From Pomacea canaliculata (taxonomy: Eukaryota; Mollusca; Gastropoda; Architaenioglossa; Ampullariidae), in contig NC_037591.1 in NCBI RefSeq assembly GCF_003073045.1, positions 24,151,319-24,215,318 on the forward strand: a stretch of DNA of 64,000 nucleotides, in the 5' to 3' direction. The notes below the pieces were generated by a model. The model saw only the letters and a list, made by a program, of their open reading frames with translations. It had not been told where the DNA came from and made no database searches. Positions 12,473 to 26,050 of the stretch are shown here, piece after piece. Numbering within the stretch: position 1 is the first letter of the stretch; each line of letters opens with the position of its first letter. The position numbers and the translations under genes were made by a program.

Positions 12473-12692
12473 CCTTGACATCACAGGCAGTCACCACTCG
12501 ACGATCAAAGTGATCTCCGATGAACTTTGCGATTTCCTTTGACACGTGACAAACGATGCTGCCGAAATCTCCGACGATGATGAGGTGCCTGTCGGCATCA
12601 CCTCCACTCGCAATGCAGTCTGCACGCACCGCCACCCTCATGGCGCCCAGGCCAGTGGAGATCCCGCCTGCTCCTCCCAATAATCTCAGACA
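12473..12692 (-). CDS. Putative exon, 70 or more open codons, product unknown
   Basis: A run of 14 T followed by TACCACAG on the minus strand gives a very strong acceptor before 12692. The frame is open for about 70 codons, reading CLRLLGGAGGISTGLGAM and later GDADRHLIIVGDFG and KEIAKFIGDHFDRR, then runs into a CA/GT microsatellite where the donor must lie. The 3' boundary is therefore uncertain. The opposite strand has stops in every frame over the same span. I do not recognise the family. Confidence 0.35.
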
Positions 12693-12729
12693 CTGTGGTA
12701 AAAAAAAAAAAAAATCAGAATATCTCAAC

Positions 12730-15700
12730 TGACGTCGGAATGAATCAAACTAATGCCAGGATAATATGTCTTCCTGAAAAACTCATGTGCATACTGTACT
12801 CTGATCTCTAGTGACCTTTTAGATGAGAAAAGATAGATGATAAGTACCGAACCCTCTTTGTAACTGATGGCTTTGGCGACAAACAGATGGAAGTCTGTGT
12901 TTTATTTCTTTGTGAACAAAATGTTTGAATGCTGAAATAAAGAATATCGAGAAGGGAGAAATGAAGTATCGCGTAGACTCCCGTAGAGCGATGTGTAAAA
13001 GGAGATTTTACATCTTAAAGTTCTGTGTTCAGTTCCCAGCTTTTCTCTGTGCCAGCTGTGGAACAACCCTCAGATGTTTAAGCTCTCAAGTAGGACGTTC
13101 CGTCTGCTCCTAGAATGTTCTTCTAAGGGTCGGGTCACCACGTCTGATCTTCTATTTACTGTGGAAGCACTGGAAGCACCATTTCTTCTCTGATTCTTTT
13201 TGATGAAACCTGTTACTCCTGTCAACTACTTCGTGTAACTCCTTGGGTACGTTTCACACTGTCTTTGAGATTTTACCTCTTAATAATTTTATAGTTTTCA
13301 ATTTTTGATGTCGATTTTTGATGGGTAAAGTGCTTCCACCTAAAGGCAATTTCAAACTTTGGGGGTTTGGGGATTGGGGATGTTGGGAAATATGTGGAAT
13401 GAAGGATGAGAGGCCGCGGTGATCCCTGTGTTTACTTATTTTAGACTTATATTTAGTTTTAGGTGCTGTAGTAATTCTTACCCTGAAGCACATGCAGTTT
13501 GCCATAGCTTTCATTTAAAAATTTTTTTTCTCTTTACAAACTTTACTGGTATTCGTATGATTTGCTTCCTTAAAATTTTTCCATTGATTGATACCCGCAC
13601 ATTTAAAATTATAAATAACAAAAACCAGAATGTCAGACGCTTAAACAGAGTATCAGAAAATGAAGGGATGCAAGAGAGGGTGGATCTTTTGCTTTTTGTG
13701 GTTACCATACGTCATCTCCGTGTTTCTGACAAATCATCCTAGAAAACATCTTGACCAAGACACCGAAGCCATTTGTTTGATAAAACTGCTGTGCCAAAGA
13801 ACTTTCAGCTGTCATGAAACCTGTAAAATCCTTTATGTCATCTCTATGCAGGCAAGGTTACACTTGCTTTCCTATAAATTTTGTCCACAGCAATTAAACA
13901 AAAAAAGGAAAAAGAAATTTTTCAGACTCAGAGAAAAAGCATATGCTGCTAGTCTCGCGTTTGTAAAAAGATGAGAAAGCAGATTTTATTAGAATAAATT
14001 TCCTGAACTGGATAAGGGTGACTTAAGAAGGATCATGAGTATTGTAGTAAACAAAATTATCTCTTTGCAGACATTTTAAAATATATAAAAGTTTCTCGTA
14101 AAAGTGTTATTTTAAGAGAATTATGAAAAACAAATGACAGGCTTATTTGCAGAAGCAGTATAATCACTTCAGTTTGTGACTATTCTCACATTTTTCATTA
14201 CAAGTAAAATCACTTTGCCATTCAGAACACAACCACACAACTATTACATGTTCGCAGACGTGTATTTCCATGTATTTCGCGATGAAAAGAAAGAAGTTGA
14301 CTTTAAAGATCTATAACATACTAATTAACGCTCGTGTTTCCCCGCTGTCGTCTGTGTTCTCCGATCGGTTTGAGCGTTACCGAGAACGCTTCAGTGTAGC
14401 AGCATCCATAGAAGAACTACGATGTAAAAGAAAAGCAGAGAGTTTACCTGCTGAAGTTCCTTTCTGCAGTCCTATTGCTTTATTTGACCACCTCATCCAC
14501 TCGGTCACTTTGACAGCAATCTTTAAGATGGCCAGCGATATCGACGAAGAAAGCTGTGGTTATAATCATTATATCCACGTCATGCGTGGGACTAGCTTAT
14601 GATGACTCCTCTCTTGCCTTTCCTTGGCTTCTCGAGACAGAACGACAGAAGATAATGCGAGGTTCACAAGACCTTGATCAATAATCAAAAACTGTTCGAA
14701 GTGCGAGTCAGAGTAACTCCTGTACCAGGGAAGTCGTCTCACTATCAGATCAGTGCACTTTCTTTGCCAGAAACACGGCTACCAGGCCTGGCTAAGACTG
14801 CAGACATCTTAGCAGACATCACGGATTCGCTTTGTTTTTATTTCATAGAAAGTCTAAACGTTTGTCATGCCATGGGAGGAATGCCTTATTCAGTCCCTAT
14901 CTGACACTCAGGGGAAGCTTTTGTACTTATTGTGTCTTTCAGTCAGCTTAACATTTTCTCAGAGATTCTGACTCATATAAAACTTTTTAAATATCATTAG
15001 CAAATATTGTGAAAACTTTGATATGAAATCCCAATGAGCACAAGAACCTTGGCTCGTTTAAAATAAATGAAGTATCCATCTGCATCCAAAAGCTCTGACG
15101 ACTACTCTTAAGACTCACTGCAGCTTGAAAGACACTCAAAAATCTGTTTTTGTTTGGTTTTTGGATTATGTCCTGCTGATAAATCACGGAGTTGTCAAAG
15201 TAGGAACTATTTTTTTCCAGTTCTTTACAATTATATCCCCTAGATTTGACTAAATTAGAGAATTTACAGACTGACGATAGAAAAGGAAAAAAAAAAAAGA
15301 AAGCATACAAGGAAAAAAAAACCTAATTAACGACACCAGGATTTTTTTTATTACTTGATTACATATTGTCATCTGAATATTAGAATGTCACAAAGAAGAC
15401 AATAAATACTGGGTTAAGTCCCATTACTGAAGGCTTATTGACAGGCGGAGTTCATTCTCCTCATCGTTTTTCCTTGTTAGCACCACACACCATCTGCGCA
15501 TGCCTAGAAAGGTCAAAACGAGGCATATTTATACATGGAATCTCATTTCTCTCCTCCTTTACCCGCTTCTCTTTTTTTCTGTCACCAGTCCCTAATTGCC
15601 CTCCTTTTCAAAGACACATAAACCTGTCCATCGACACCTCTGTAAACTTGTTTATAGGCCGTCTTTCGGAAAGCAGAAACTGTGTCATCAACAGCAGATC

Positions 15701-18700
15701 CTGTGTGATGTCATCATCAAACCGAGGGAAGTGACTGCAGCCGAGGAGACTGAGTTGATTATATGTATTTGCAAGTTCAGGGAGCAGCAAAGCGTAGGAT
15801 TTTCTCATCTTGTGTGGAAGCTCACGCACTCACCGAACCTGTGGAAAGAGGCCGCAATACGAACATCGATTGGACTTCAAAACATGTTTGTCTTTTACAA
15901 TAACGACCTTTCATTCTGGGAAAAGCTGCCTCGGCAAACGGCATCCCGACTTAACCAGAGTTCTGGTCGGAGGAGATCAGAGAAAGCGCAACTGTGGCCA
16001 GGCACAAACAGGCGGAAGACCTCCTCTGAAGCAAACTGAAAGTTCCAGAAGCTTTTTTTCTCTCCAAAGGATCCTTGTTGCAGGACTTCTTTCTAATGTC
16101 TCTTGGGCAATCTTTGTTTTAGCACGACTCCCTGGTATTATTTTATGTTTGCAGTCCTCTTCTACCAGCTTGTCTTTTGCAGAAGTCTCTTGCTGGCTAT
16201 CAGCACGTGGAACCTTAGCAGAATGCTTAGCATCAAGCTACATTCTTTAGTAGCCGCTTGTGTTAGCATAGCTCTCAAGCAAATGTCACTTGTGGCAACC
16301 TTTTCTGTGCTGGTCTACCCGAGCCTCTTCACATGCAACTTTAACAAGCAGTCCTTGGGTTAAAGAGCCATCACCTTTTTCTTATACCGTCTCATTAAAA
16401 TTCTTCAGAGGAACTTTAATGGAACAGGTAGTAGGTGTTTCATGAAATCTCTGTCTGCCATTGTTTGCCTCTGAAATACCTTTACATTTTTTCACGTTAA
16501 CGAACATGTTGACGTTTTTTAATTTTGTTTAAATTTCATCTATTCCAACCTGTCAAAGCTGTAAACATTTTAAGCAAAGTTATTTAAAATTATAGGAAAT
16601 GTTTTAGTAATTTAATATAAGAAATTGTTATTTTGTATCGTCTTCACTCAAAGGTTAGTATATAGACCGCACAATTTTGACCAAATTTCTTACTTGTCAG
16701 ACTTTATCTTGCACACCACAGTCACGTTTTTCTTGCATTCTTTAGCTTTTTTACTACAGAGACAAACTTAATCAGTTTATATGTATCTGACATATATTTT
16801 AAAGTCGTCTTGAAAGATAAATTCTTGAACATTTGGACAATTACAGTGTCAATAGCTTTGTCTGTGGTGTGGGGAAGACACTTGTAAATACAAATGAACA
16901 GAGGATATGAGCCTTCACACTTGACATGCTTCGAGATACATGCCAAAATTAAAATATAAATTTAAAATATAAAATATTCGTACACATACACGAATATACG
17001 TACACGCATGGACTCACGCACGCACGCGCATGCACACAGATTGAGATCGCCAATTTACTCAGTTCTTTCTTGTTTGGAAGCCAGTGAATACACCCTTGCA
17101 CTCAGCCAACAAGAAGCTGACCAAGACATCGATAAACACCTTTCTTTCCCTCTACCTTCTCGCGGAGGGGACAACGAGATTCTCGCAGTGACGAGATAAA
17201 AATGGCCGTCCCCGACAAAGCAAATCCCTTACACGCTCTGACTCTGAATGGAGGTCCATTTTCCCCTTATTGACTTTTGTGCCAATTTGTCTGTCGTTTC
17301 CTGCATTGCTTAGCTCCCTTCCCAGCTTCCTCTTTCCTGCTGCATCCTTTTTCTCAATCACATGCAAGGAGCTGCCGGGAATGTTTGCATCTTAAGAGAA
17401 GATTCTTTTCAACTTGAAAATGATATCGATCCTTAAGTGCAAAGAGACGGAGAGTCTTTTGAAAGGAAAAACATCGAAGAAGCCTCCAAATTTCAATGGC
17501 ATTAATTTTGATTGCTGTGTCTGAAGCTGGACGTGGCAGCACGCTTGCCAACCGACAGAGAAAATCAACGTCTGCGTGTTACGGAGGGAGGCCACTCTGA
17601 CTTTACAAATCAAGGGAAATCCGGAGAACTATGTTCGAAATAAATGCTGTGACAGAATGTTTTCATACACGTCCTGAAGAAACAAATGAACACAACGAGG
17701 GATCAGGATGAATAGTGACAAATGTTTTTGCTTAATTGACTCAGGGAATGGCGTTCTCGGTGTAACGGAATGAAAGTGAAAAGAAATCGATCTCAAGCAA
17801 GCGATCGGTCTGATGATGAGCCAAACAAGGCGAGAGGAGCGGCCTCATCTTGAGAACAGCACGTGGGAATGGGAACAAGGTGTCCAGCTTCCTACAGTTT
17901 TCTTTCTTTCTCAGTTCCTTATACCTGTCCAGTCAGTTTGTCCGTGCTTTATCTGTCTCTTTCAATATTTGACACTGCTGCTTACAAGAGTACGGAACTC
18001 CTTTATCTTGTACCGACCACAATCAATATCAACAATCAGAAGGAAAACAAAACTTGAAGACTACTGTTTGGGTCTGTCAGTGTGTAGTCCATAGCAAGAC
18101 ACCTGTAATCGGTCCATCAGTTTTCCTAAAATATTTTTGTTGATGTCAACTTTAACAAAAGATAAGTTATGGACATAAAAGGGCCTGGACAAAACCAAAA
18201 TTTCATAAAAAAGAAATTGTTCTCCGAGCATACTTGTTCTGAAATTATATGTAAATAAATGTCAATTTGAATTTCATATTGTAAGACCATCAGGAGGGAA
18301 TATTTTTTAAAAGTAAATGGGTTTAGGTCATCGCATGGAGTTAATCTGTTAAATCTGAGAAAATTATGTTTTCTTTCATTTAGGAAACAAAATTGTCAAA
18401 TATCTATGTTCACATGAAGAAGTCGAACTGTTAATTTTATTTTAGTACAGGGATAAGTTTACATCAAGGCTACATGAAACTGGGAAGCTGAGTGCGTTTG
18501 TTATTTGATGATAGCCAACCTCTAATATAGCACTGGTAACTGACCATTTTCTTTTCCCAGAATAAAATATGGATGCTTGAATACATGTACCTCTCAAACG
18601 GAGTCTATTGTTAATATGATTGGAAATAAAGAGAATCGTTAAAAGTAAAATGAGATTTAATGACAAAGCTTCTAAGTAAAAATATAAAAACAGATGTCAA

Positions 18701-21700
18701 TAACCTTTCAGATCCTGTTAATTATATAATACCTAGAACCCTATCTGTCTGCTATAGGTCCAACCATCTAAGGATAGTCGATAATGAACTACCAACACTA
18801 AAGGGTTAAGTCAACAGTCTGGTAATCCCTATGGTATCCGTCGCCATTTCCCTAGCGCAAACTATTAACCCTGTGTGTGCTGACCCTTTACCCGATGTTG
18901 ACTCAGCCATCAGCACTGTCCCTAACGGCCGTGCTGCTTACTCGTCGTGTAAGTAGGACAAAGGTGTAGTCTAGAAAAGTCGCGAGCCCAACACAGACCA
19001 AGATATCCAATGCCCCGCGTCCAATATTGGCCCAGGAAGTTAGGGAAATGGTAGATTCTTTGGCCAGTTGGGATGAGATGACCCTACGCCATGTCCGGAA
19101 ATGAGGCCATGGCCTCTCAGCGAGCAGAGGATTAGCCAGTGTTTGCTCAATGTGCACACGGCAACATCCGGGGCTATGCTGGCAGGACAAGTGTGACGTC
19201 AGTTTGGCGACGGATGACCTGCGCAGTGTGACATAACGGTGACAAAACCGATGTCTTGATGTTCTAAGACATTTGCTTCTAATTTAGAACTGGGATTTGT
19301 TAGCTCCCTTCCATACAATGAAGCGTCCTAATGTCACAGATGAAAGTGGCTTCAGTGTGCCTAAATGTTTATATGAACGGTCAGCAGGACAGATCTTATC
19401 ATTTAAGTTAAATGGTAAATTACAGCTTAAGCTTCCAACCTCACTATTTCTTTAAACTGAAAAGGATTTTTTTAATTTTAATGGTCTTGTTTTAATTACA
19501 TGTACTTTGTTAATTTTTTTTCTTTAAGTTTGCTTCTCGAAGTCGATGTCAAAATGTTTTGTTTTCCTACTTTTGATGTTTTTTTCACTCCAAACTTCAC
19601 ATATTTCGTTAAAATTACATTCTGAAATGTGGGAAATATTGTTTCTAGCTTTATTTTCAAACTCAAATAATTAGTAAAAGAAAATCGATGGGATGTATAT
19701 TTACCAGCGCAGTTAGTATGGTCTGAATTTTATTTGCAAATGATCCCGAGCTCTCAAGAAACTAAATAAAGAAAAAAGTGCTCTGCGATCAGGTGACAGC
19801 CTTAACTTTGTTACATCAGCAACAAGCCTCAGCAATAAATGTCGGACATCAGGAGGACGTCCAGCAGTTAAAAAAATACTCAGTATCTTGATCAAATGAT
19901 AACAAGAAAAGAAAAAACTTAGTTTCGAGACATAAGACTTGTCTGGATGGCATTAAAGACATTTTTAACTTTTTTTTAACGATACATGATTTTGGGTTGC
20001 AAGAACTGCCCCTCCACATCCACCTTACAACCTCCTTCAGCCTCGTGAGATTATTATTTTTTGTGGTAGGACGAGGCAGTGAGTAGTTTATTGTGAGCTT
20101 GTTTCTAATTTTGGGATGTAGGAGTTTTTAAGTGAACATTTCTTGGTGAGAAGATGGTGATGATGCCGCAAGAAACACTTTGATCCCTGGCTGCTTGTAC
20201 TGCTGAAGGTTTCGTGCCAACACGACAGCTCACATCTTGTTCACATGCATTTTGTTTCGTTTTAATAAGAAAACTACGATGTAAGCCGTAAGGCGGATGA
20301 TTATTTGGATATAACTGGGACATACAAACCACCCAACAGACAGACATATGGACAGAAGAAAAAAACTATCGGAAAGACTTCTAGCTAGTTATTTAGATAT
20401 ACAATGATTATTATGAGTAATCATCTAAGACTTAAGTCAGGTCCTTGTAATTTTGTGGTTGCGTCTGAATTTGTTTTTTTGTCTGTCCTTCTGCCTCTTT
20501 TATCATATTTCTTTTTGCGGAATCTTTTTTCTTTTGCTCGTTTTCTTGTATTTATTACCAATTCTTATATAGTTTCAGTGTCTGTTTGTCGTACTTCTTG
20601 CGCCATTAAAAATAGTCTGTTGTTCTCCTCCGCTCCCTTTGTCTTCCTTCTCTCTCTCTCCCCCTCTCTTGCTCACCGCTTGATCTTTTAATGTTCGTGC
20701 GTTTTTACTGAAGGACACTGATGTATTCTGACATGCAGACTTAAAAGATATCCAACCTACCAGCTTATTTTTTTTAAAAAGCCATTATTTCTTTAGAAGC
20801 TGCGTGTCTGAATTTTATTAATCATCCCTAAATATTTTTTGCTTCGTGTCATAAAATATTAAGACCTGCCATTTCAGTGCCATGAGACCTGACTTTTTAA
20901 ACCATATTTTATGTGATTTTTTCTTTTGAGATCCTAGTCTAGTTCCCGCGCTCATTAGCTTAATTATTAATCAATGTCTTCTAACCGAGCTACGCCGACA
21001 TTAATGTGTATTTAATTCTGCCTCTTTCAACCCAAAGAAAGATTAAAGATATGTATGGCAGAGAACATGAACAAACAGAAGAACAGACGAGATTAAAAAC
21101 AGCAAAAGTGTGTCAGGAGTGAGTGAGGTTGGGCAAAGCTCTGATGATGGCACGAAAATATGTATTTACATGTATTTACACATTAAAACCCGCAGATTCT
21201 CCATGATGATGTAGTGAATGGCCGTGAACATCATGTGTCTGTTAGTGACATTTTTGTGTGAAATAAAACTAAATTAGATTTTTTCGATGTTATCTGTGTA
21301 AATAATTATGCCTCTGTATGCATTCAAGTGCGTGTGTGTGTGTGTGAACGCGCGTGCGAACATTGTTTGTTGAAAACTAACTCATTCACAAGTTGTTCAC
21401 AGACTAGGTAGATAAATTAGGAAGTGACGTCAGATGAAGAAACAATAACATTGCTGACAGGCAATGTAGTCACAGACGATGTTTTCTGCCCTCATTACTC
21501 CATCATCGCCTCGCTTCTTGCGATTCTGGGCCTGTGTCCTAATTTGTTTTCCAGATCCACCCTCGTTCTCGGAAATTTTTATTACACACTGGCTAAATCA
21601 GTCCTGACATTTCCATAATTGCATCATCTCTCTTCCTTCTTTCCCCAAAGAGAATTTAAGCTGGCAACAGAGATGGTCAGCGAAAGTTGTGCTGTCAAAA

Positions 21701-24250
21701 TTACTTCGTCCTCCTTCACTTACACCATGGAGGTCCATGGGTGGACTGCTGTCTGTCTGCCGAGACCAACGCTTAGCCTCTTGCAAAGTTCGCCGCTGTT
21801 AGTCTCGGCGAGCCTAAACAATGCATGTGACTAAACCGGAAGCTTTGTACACACCTGCCTCGTTTTAGTAGTTAACTGGAAAAAAAATCGTCTGCCAGCA
21901 GTCCAGTAATACGAGTTTGTGCTTACACTACATCGCTTTACTGTCTTTGCAAGGATATCTGGGTTACTATTGGATGAAGGCCAGAATCATTATCAATTTC
22001 TATATTGGGATCGACGTCTACTGCTTAATCTGAAAAAGTATAGAACATTTGTAATCAGAAAAGAGTTTAGAAAAACTTTGTGCTAAGGAAAGTAGTCTTG
22101 CTTTGACTCAACATTAAGGACAGACAGACAGACAGAATGTGGAAAAGTTCAAACGAAATTCTAATGGAAAACAGTTTTTTCCCCCAAAAGAAACAGAGTA
22201 AGGATTTGTAAGTGTACTTGCCAGTGATTATGAGCATACGTGCATGTCTCAGCACGGCATCTACCCTGGAATTGGCCATTTCCGCATGATGAGCACCTCT
22301 ACCCTCTCTTTGCCTACGTCGCACGTGCTGGGGCTGCGCTTGAAAAATCGAAGCAGTTGCCCACAGGGAGCGACTGCTCGTCGCGAGACGCGATCCCAGA
22401 GCGAGGCTCCTTAATGCACGCCCTTAAAAAAGCCCCATCGCGTTGGAAAGAACAATTGCGCAAACTAGAAGTAATTCGTATTTTTGGTCCGTTTCGTCTC
22501 TGTTCGAAAGCAGTCACTCGGAATGGCTTGGCTGGAAGTTTGATGTGCCATCCAGTGATCGAGAATGAAATCCGTAGACACCACTCCTTCATTAGTTCAA
22601 TCATGGACTAGCCTCGGGCTCTCAAGCGCTCGCGCAATGGGAGATAAGAAGATGGAGGGGATTGTGGGTGGGAAGGGACTGTACTGCTGATAACGAGGAA
22701 GGAAGCGTCACAAGTAACAAGACCAGAGAGAGAGAGAGAGAAATTGAACGGGGCAGAGAAGAGCGACTAGGGGGAGAAAATTCCGACACAAAAGCACGAA
22801 CAAGAAGGAGAGATACAGGAAAGAAGAGGTTTGTTAGTTGCTGGTTGTTGTCGTTTTTATACCGAATCAGCACTGACATATCAGGGGAGCTAATCCACCT
22901 CTGTAAATAGATGTCAAGCCCAAAGAAAAAAAAATGGTATTCATCAGGAGAAAAAGGCAGGAAAAAAGGTTGGAGAGAAAAGAAATATGAAAGAATCGGG
23001 GATTAATAATAATGTGAAATTTTTGTAAGGAACGAGGACACAAACAACCAACGATCAATGTGCTTTCTTGTACCCTTGGTTGAGGTGGACAGAAGAAAAA
23101 CTAGCATGCAAGTGAAAAGGAAAGGACTTGTAGTTCTCCCTGCAAGACCCGCTTCCTACCGCCCATGACTGGTGAGCATTATCAACCGTTACTTCTACCA
23201 AGTCTTTCTGCAACGGTCAGCACCATGGACCAGCATAACCGTTCGACAACTAGAACCATAGAACCATTTGGAGGGAGGAACAAACGAATGAATGAAATGA
23301 CATATTGGCGTGAAAGAAAGGTTAGTCGAGTACATCACGTGAAAACACACCTATTCAGCAATGAAATTTATGAGTAAACCCATCAGGCATTGTTACAATA
23401 ATATAGCAATTATATATCAAAGGAGACAAAAAAAAAAAACCCAGTGTTTTTATATTTTTGTTTCAAATTGCGTTAGAGCTGACAAAACATGTTTACAAAT
23501 AAAACCAAGATAATATGCTGCCTATGACTTGTAAAGAGAGAACATTTCCTTAATTGTGTCAAAGGGAAACAATTGTGTCCTAAAAAGAGAAATAAATGCT
23601 AGGCACAGACTAAATAATGTGTAAAGTTTAAAATGTCTGCAATAGAAGGAGTGCGAAGTAGTGTTCAGTTCACCGTGCCACGAAAGCTAACTTGTATGCA
23701 GATCAAGTGAACAAAAAGAGAGGAGAGGTGAGGTGAAGAAGACATAGGTGAAAAATCGAACTTTTCCCGTTGACGAGAAAACTCGATGCACACCGAGACT
23801 CCCTTTTTGCCATATCTTCTCCCTCTTCGTCTTCCGATTGAACCAGAAGAAAACGCCACCTATCTTTGCATCCGATCTCTCACCGACCAGGGGAAAGAAA
23901 GACAAGATTTGTCCTCTATAGGATGAACACCGTCTCCTGAATTCTATCCAAGTAAGAGTCAGGATGTAGAAATCCATTGGATTGACCCAAGAACGCAGAC
24001 GACATGGATATAACATAAACACAGAACAAAAGGTTTCTGTTTCAGATCTTTCGGCAATGTCGCTGTTCGGTTTCGTGTAGTAGAGTAGAGGCATATACCA
24101 TCACTACAACATTATGAGACTGGGTAGAGTAAAGAAGAGAGTAAAATAAAGCCATAGTAAGAGCATGGTAAAGGTGTTTAAAGCTAAACCCAACTATGCG
24201 CCCCTGTGACCCGAAGACCTAGTCATGTCCTGGCAAAGCCATGTTCACAT
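12730..24250. other. Large stretch without a supported gene
   Basis: AT-rich, with scattered short chance frames. A CpG-richer patch at 22310-22450 overlaps open frames on both strands (22240-22611 plus, 22604-22314 minus) that I cannot identify, and contains the E-box CACGTG. If the exon chain at 26.05, 24.39 and 12.69 kb is real, much of this is intron. Confidence 0.5.
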
Positions 24251-24252
24251 AC

Positions 24253-24386
24253 CTTGGGACCAAAGTGTTGTCGTCGGTATTGAGAACGAGGTGAGAGAGA
24301 ATCTTAGAGCTGTGCACCCTCACAACACGGACAGCTTTCCCTCGACAAGCCCTCCTTGACAAGCAGCAGAGGACATGGGAGAGCTC
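24253..24386 (-). CDS. Putative internal exon following the 26.05 kb exon
   Basis: After an acceptor-like CGCCCTTGTAG, 134 bases are open (44 codons plus two bases) up to a good donor GTATGT. The reading begins ELSHVLCCLSRRACRG and ends KILSHLVLNTDDNTLVP. An in-frame TAG coincides with the acceptor. The starting phase agrees with the end of the 26050-25929 exon; the ending phase 2 does not agree with the 12.69 kb candidate, so at least one exon would be missing between them. An alternative acceptor lies about 25 bp further in. The product is not recognised. Confidence 0.33.
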
Positions 24387-25928
24387 CTACAAGGGCGACA
24401 ACTGATTGGACTTGTCACAGTGGACACTGCGCTGACCGCGGACGTCAGAGTGAGGAGACAAAGAGATATCTCCCGAGGTTTTCGACCATTGTATGCTGTT
24501 CCGCCTCGCTCCTGTTGTGTCTGTAGGGAGCTATTGACGATCGGTCAAAAGCAGGAACCCATTAGAAGAGGAAGGCGTATGGGCTGGCACGAAGCACTAG
24601 CATAGACAGGACCTGATGAAAAGCGCCGCCTGTCGATGGCAGGATCTGAGTTACCTCGCCGACAAGGCCTTGTGAAGAAGGAGAGCAAAAGCGGGCACTT
24701 TGTATCATTTCTCTCAGTCTCCATGGTGATACATACCAAGGCTTGAGGTTTGATTGATTGTATTTTGTCTTGTAATCCTGTGTTTGTCTGATGTGTGGTC
24801 GACATCAGCTTGTCAATAAGCTTAAAAATTTATTTATCTTTTGCTTCTGCTTGTTTGTCAATCTGTTTTAGGAAATTATTATAATAGAAAAAAACTTTAC
24901 TCATTGTAAATGCGTGATACATCATTTTATCTTACAAAATAACATTGTCATGTTGGTCCAGAACTGGTTTTTGCAGATTGCGACGAACATTTATAGCCAT
25001 ACAACTTGAAGTGGTAAAAGTCAGACATAATCCACAGAATTGGTTCAAAAAATGCTGCACTTTTATCCATTTGCTGTCAACGTGGAGGAGAGATTTAGAT
25101 GGAAGAAATTTGGACCACAGTTGGTATGTTCTCTTGGGGATTCTTTATAGCTTGATGGCCAGGGAGGTATGGAACTGGACGTCCTGCAAGTTGGGCGAAG
25201 GAATGAGTAATTGAAAGGAAGGAATGATGGATACTCTGTAGACTGCAGTCGACGTCACACACCCGGGCAGTAATCTCGCGAGTGACCCACAGACGCAGAG
25301 AGGGCATTGTCATAGAGGAACTAATACCCAGAAGACCGGAACTGGCAAGTGCTTAAATTGTGATGGTCGTTCTTGTTGTATTCTCCCTTGAATGTGTGTG
25401 TGTGTGTGTGTTTCTGTGTGTGGCAGTCGAGACGACAGTAGTGGGCATCTTGCCAAATCAACCAATCAGAGTGTGACATTTCGATCAATAAATAGAGAGG
25501 GGTCCTTAATGACCATTTGGAAGAGAGTTTTCCTAAGTAACCCGAACACCAGTACGGCCGATTTAATTACAAACGGATATATGGAGGCTTACAGGACGGT
25601 ACTACTGCACCTGACATTGTCGTAAAGCACGAAGCAGATAAAAAAAAAAAAAAATTCAATCACTACACAACAGGAAATGAAAGACTTTCCAATACTATAC
25701 TCATTCTAGCACGCATCAGTCACCTGCAAAACGATACTACGCCCCCAAAACGAAGCATCCCTCCCCCAACAGAAAAAAAAAGAAAAAAAAATACAAAATA
25801 TGGGTTTCTCAAGCGCATTCGCTTATGTTTGAGTGTACTGCTGAGAATATTCTGCATCACTGCTATGTTTGTCTATGTCAAGAGGAGATAAGTCAGAACT
25901 AAGAATGGTAACTCACAGTAAAAATTAC

Positions 25929-26050
25929 CTTCCCCAATGTCTCGCCTGTGTTCATGGCGCAGCTGGTGTTGACAGTCGTCCTGTTGGGGCCGAGGTCCAG
26001 TCTCAAAGCCCTGAGATTTGTGGCAGCCCCTACCACTAGTGGCAGCTGCT
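25929..26050 (-). CDS. Putative internal exon of an unrecognised minus-strand gene
   Basis: A strong acceptor (TTTTCCTCCCTTCACAG) precedes 122 bases that end at a GTAATT donor. After two bases completing a codon, 40 codons are open: QLPLVVGAATNLRALRLDL, then GPNRTTVNTSC and AMNTGETLGK. There are two NxT/NxS sequons (NRT, NTS), which would suit an extracellular protein if real. It ends in phase 0, matching the candidate at 24386-24253. The family is not recognised. Confidence 0.4.

Noticed and set aside
24540-24805. Excellent minus-strand acceptor (CTTTTGCTCTCCTTCTTCACAAG) followed by a 36-codon open frame
   Set aside because: The frame ends at a stop without any partner, and joining it with the 24386-24253 candidate is not in phase by any clear donor. 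Could be part of the same gene, but not supportable.
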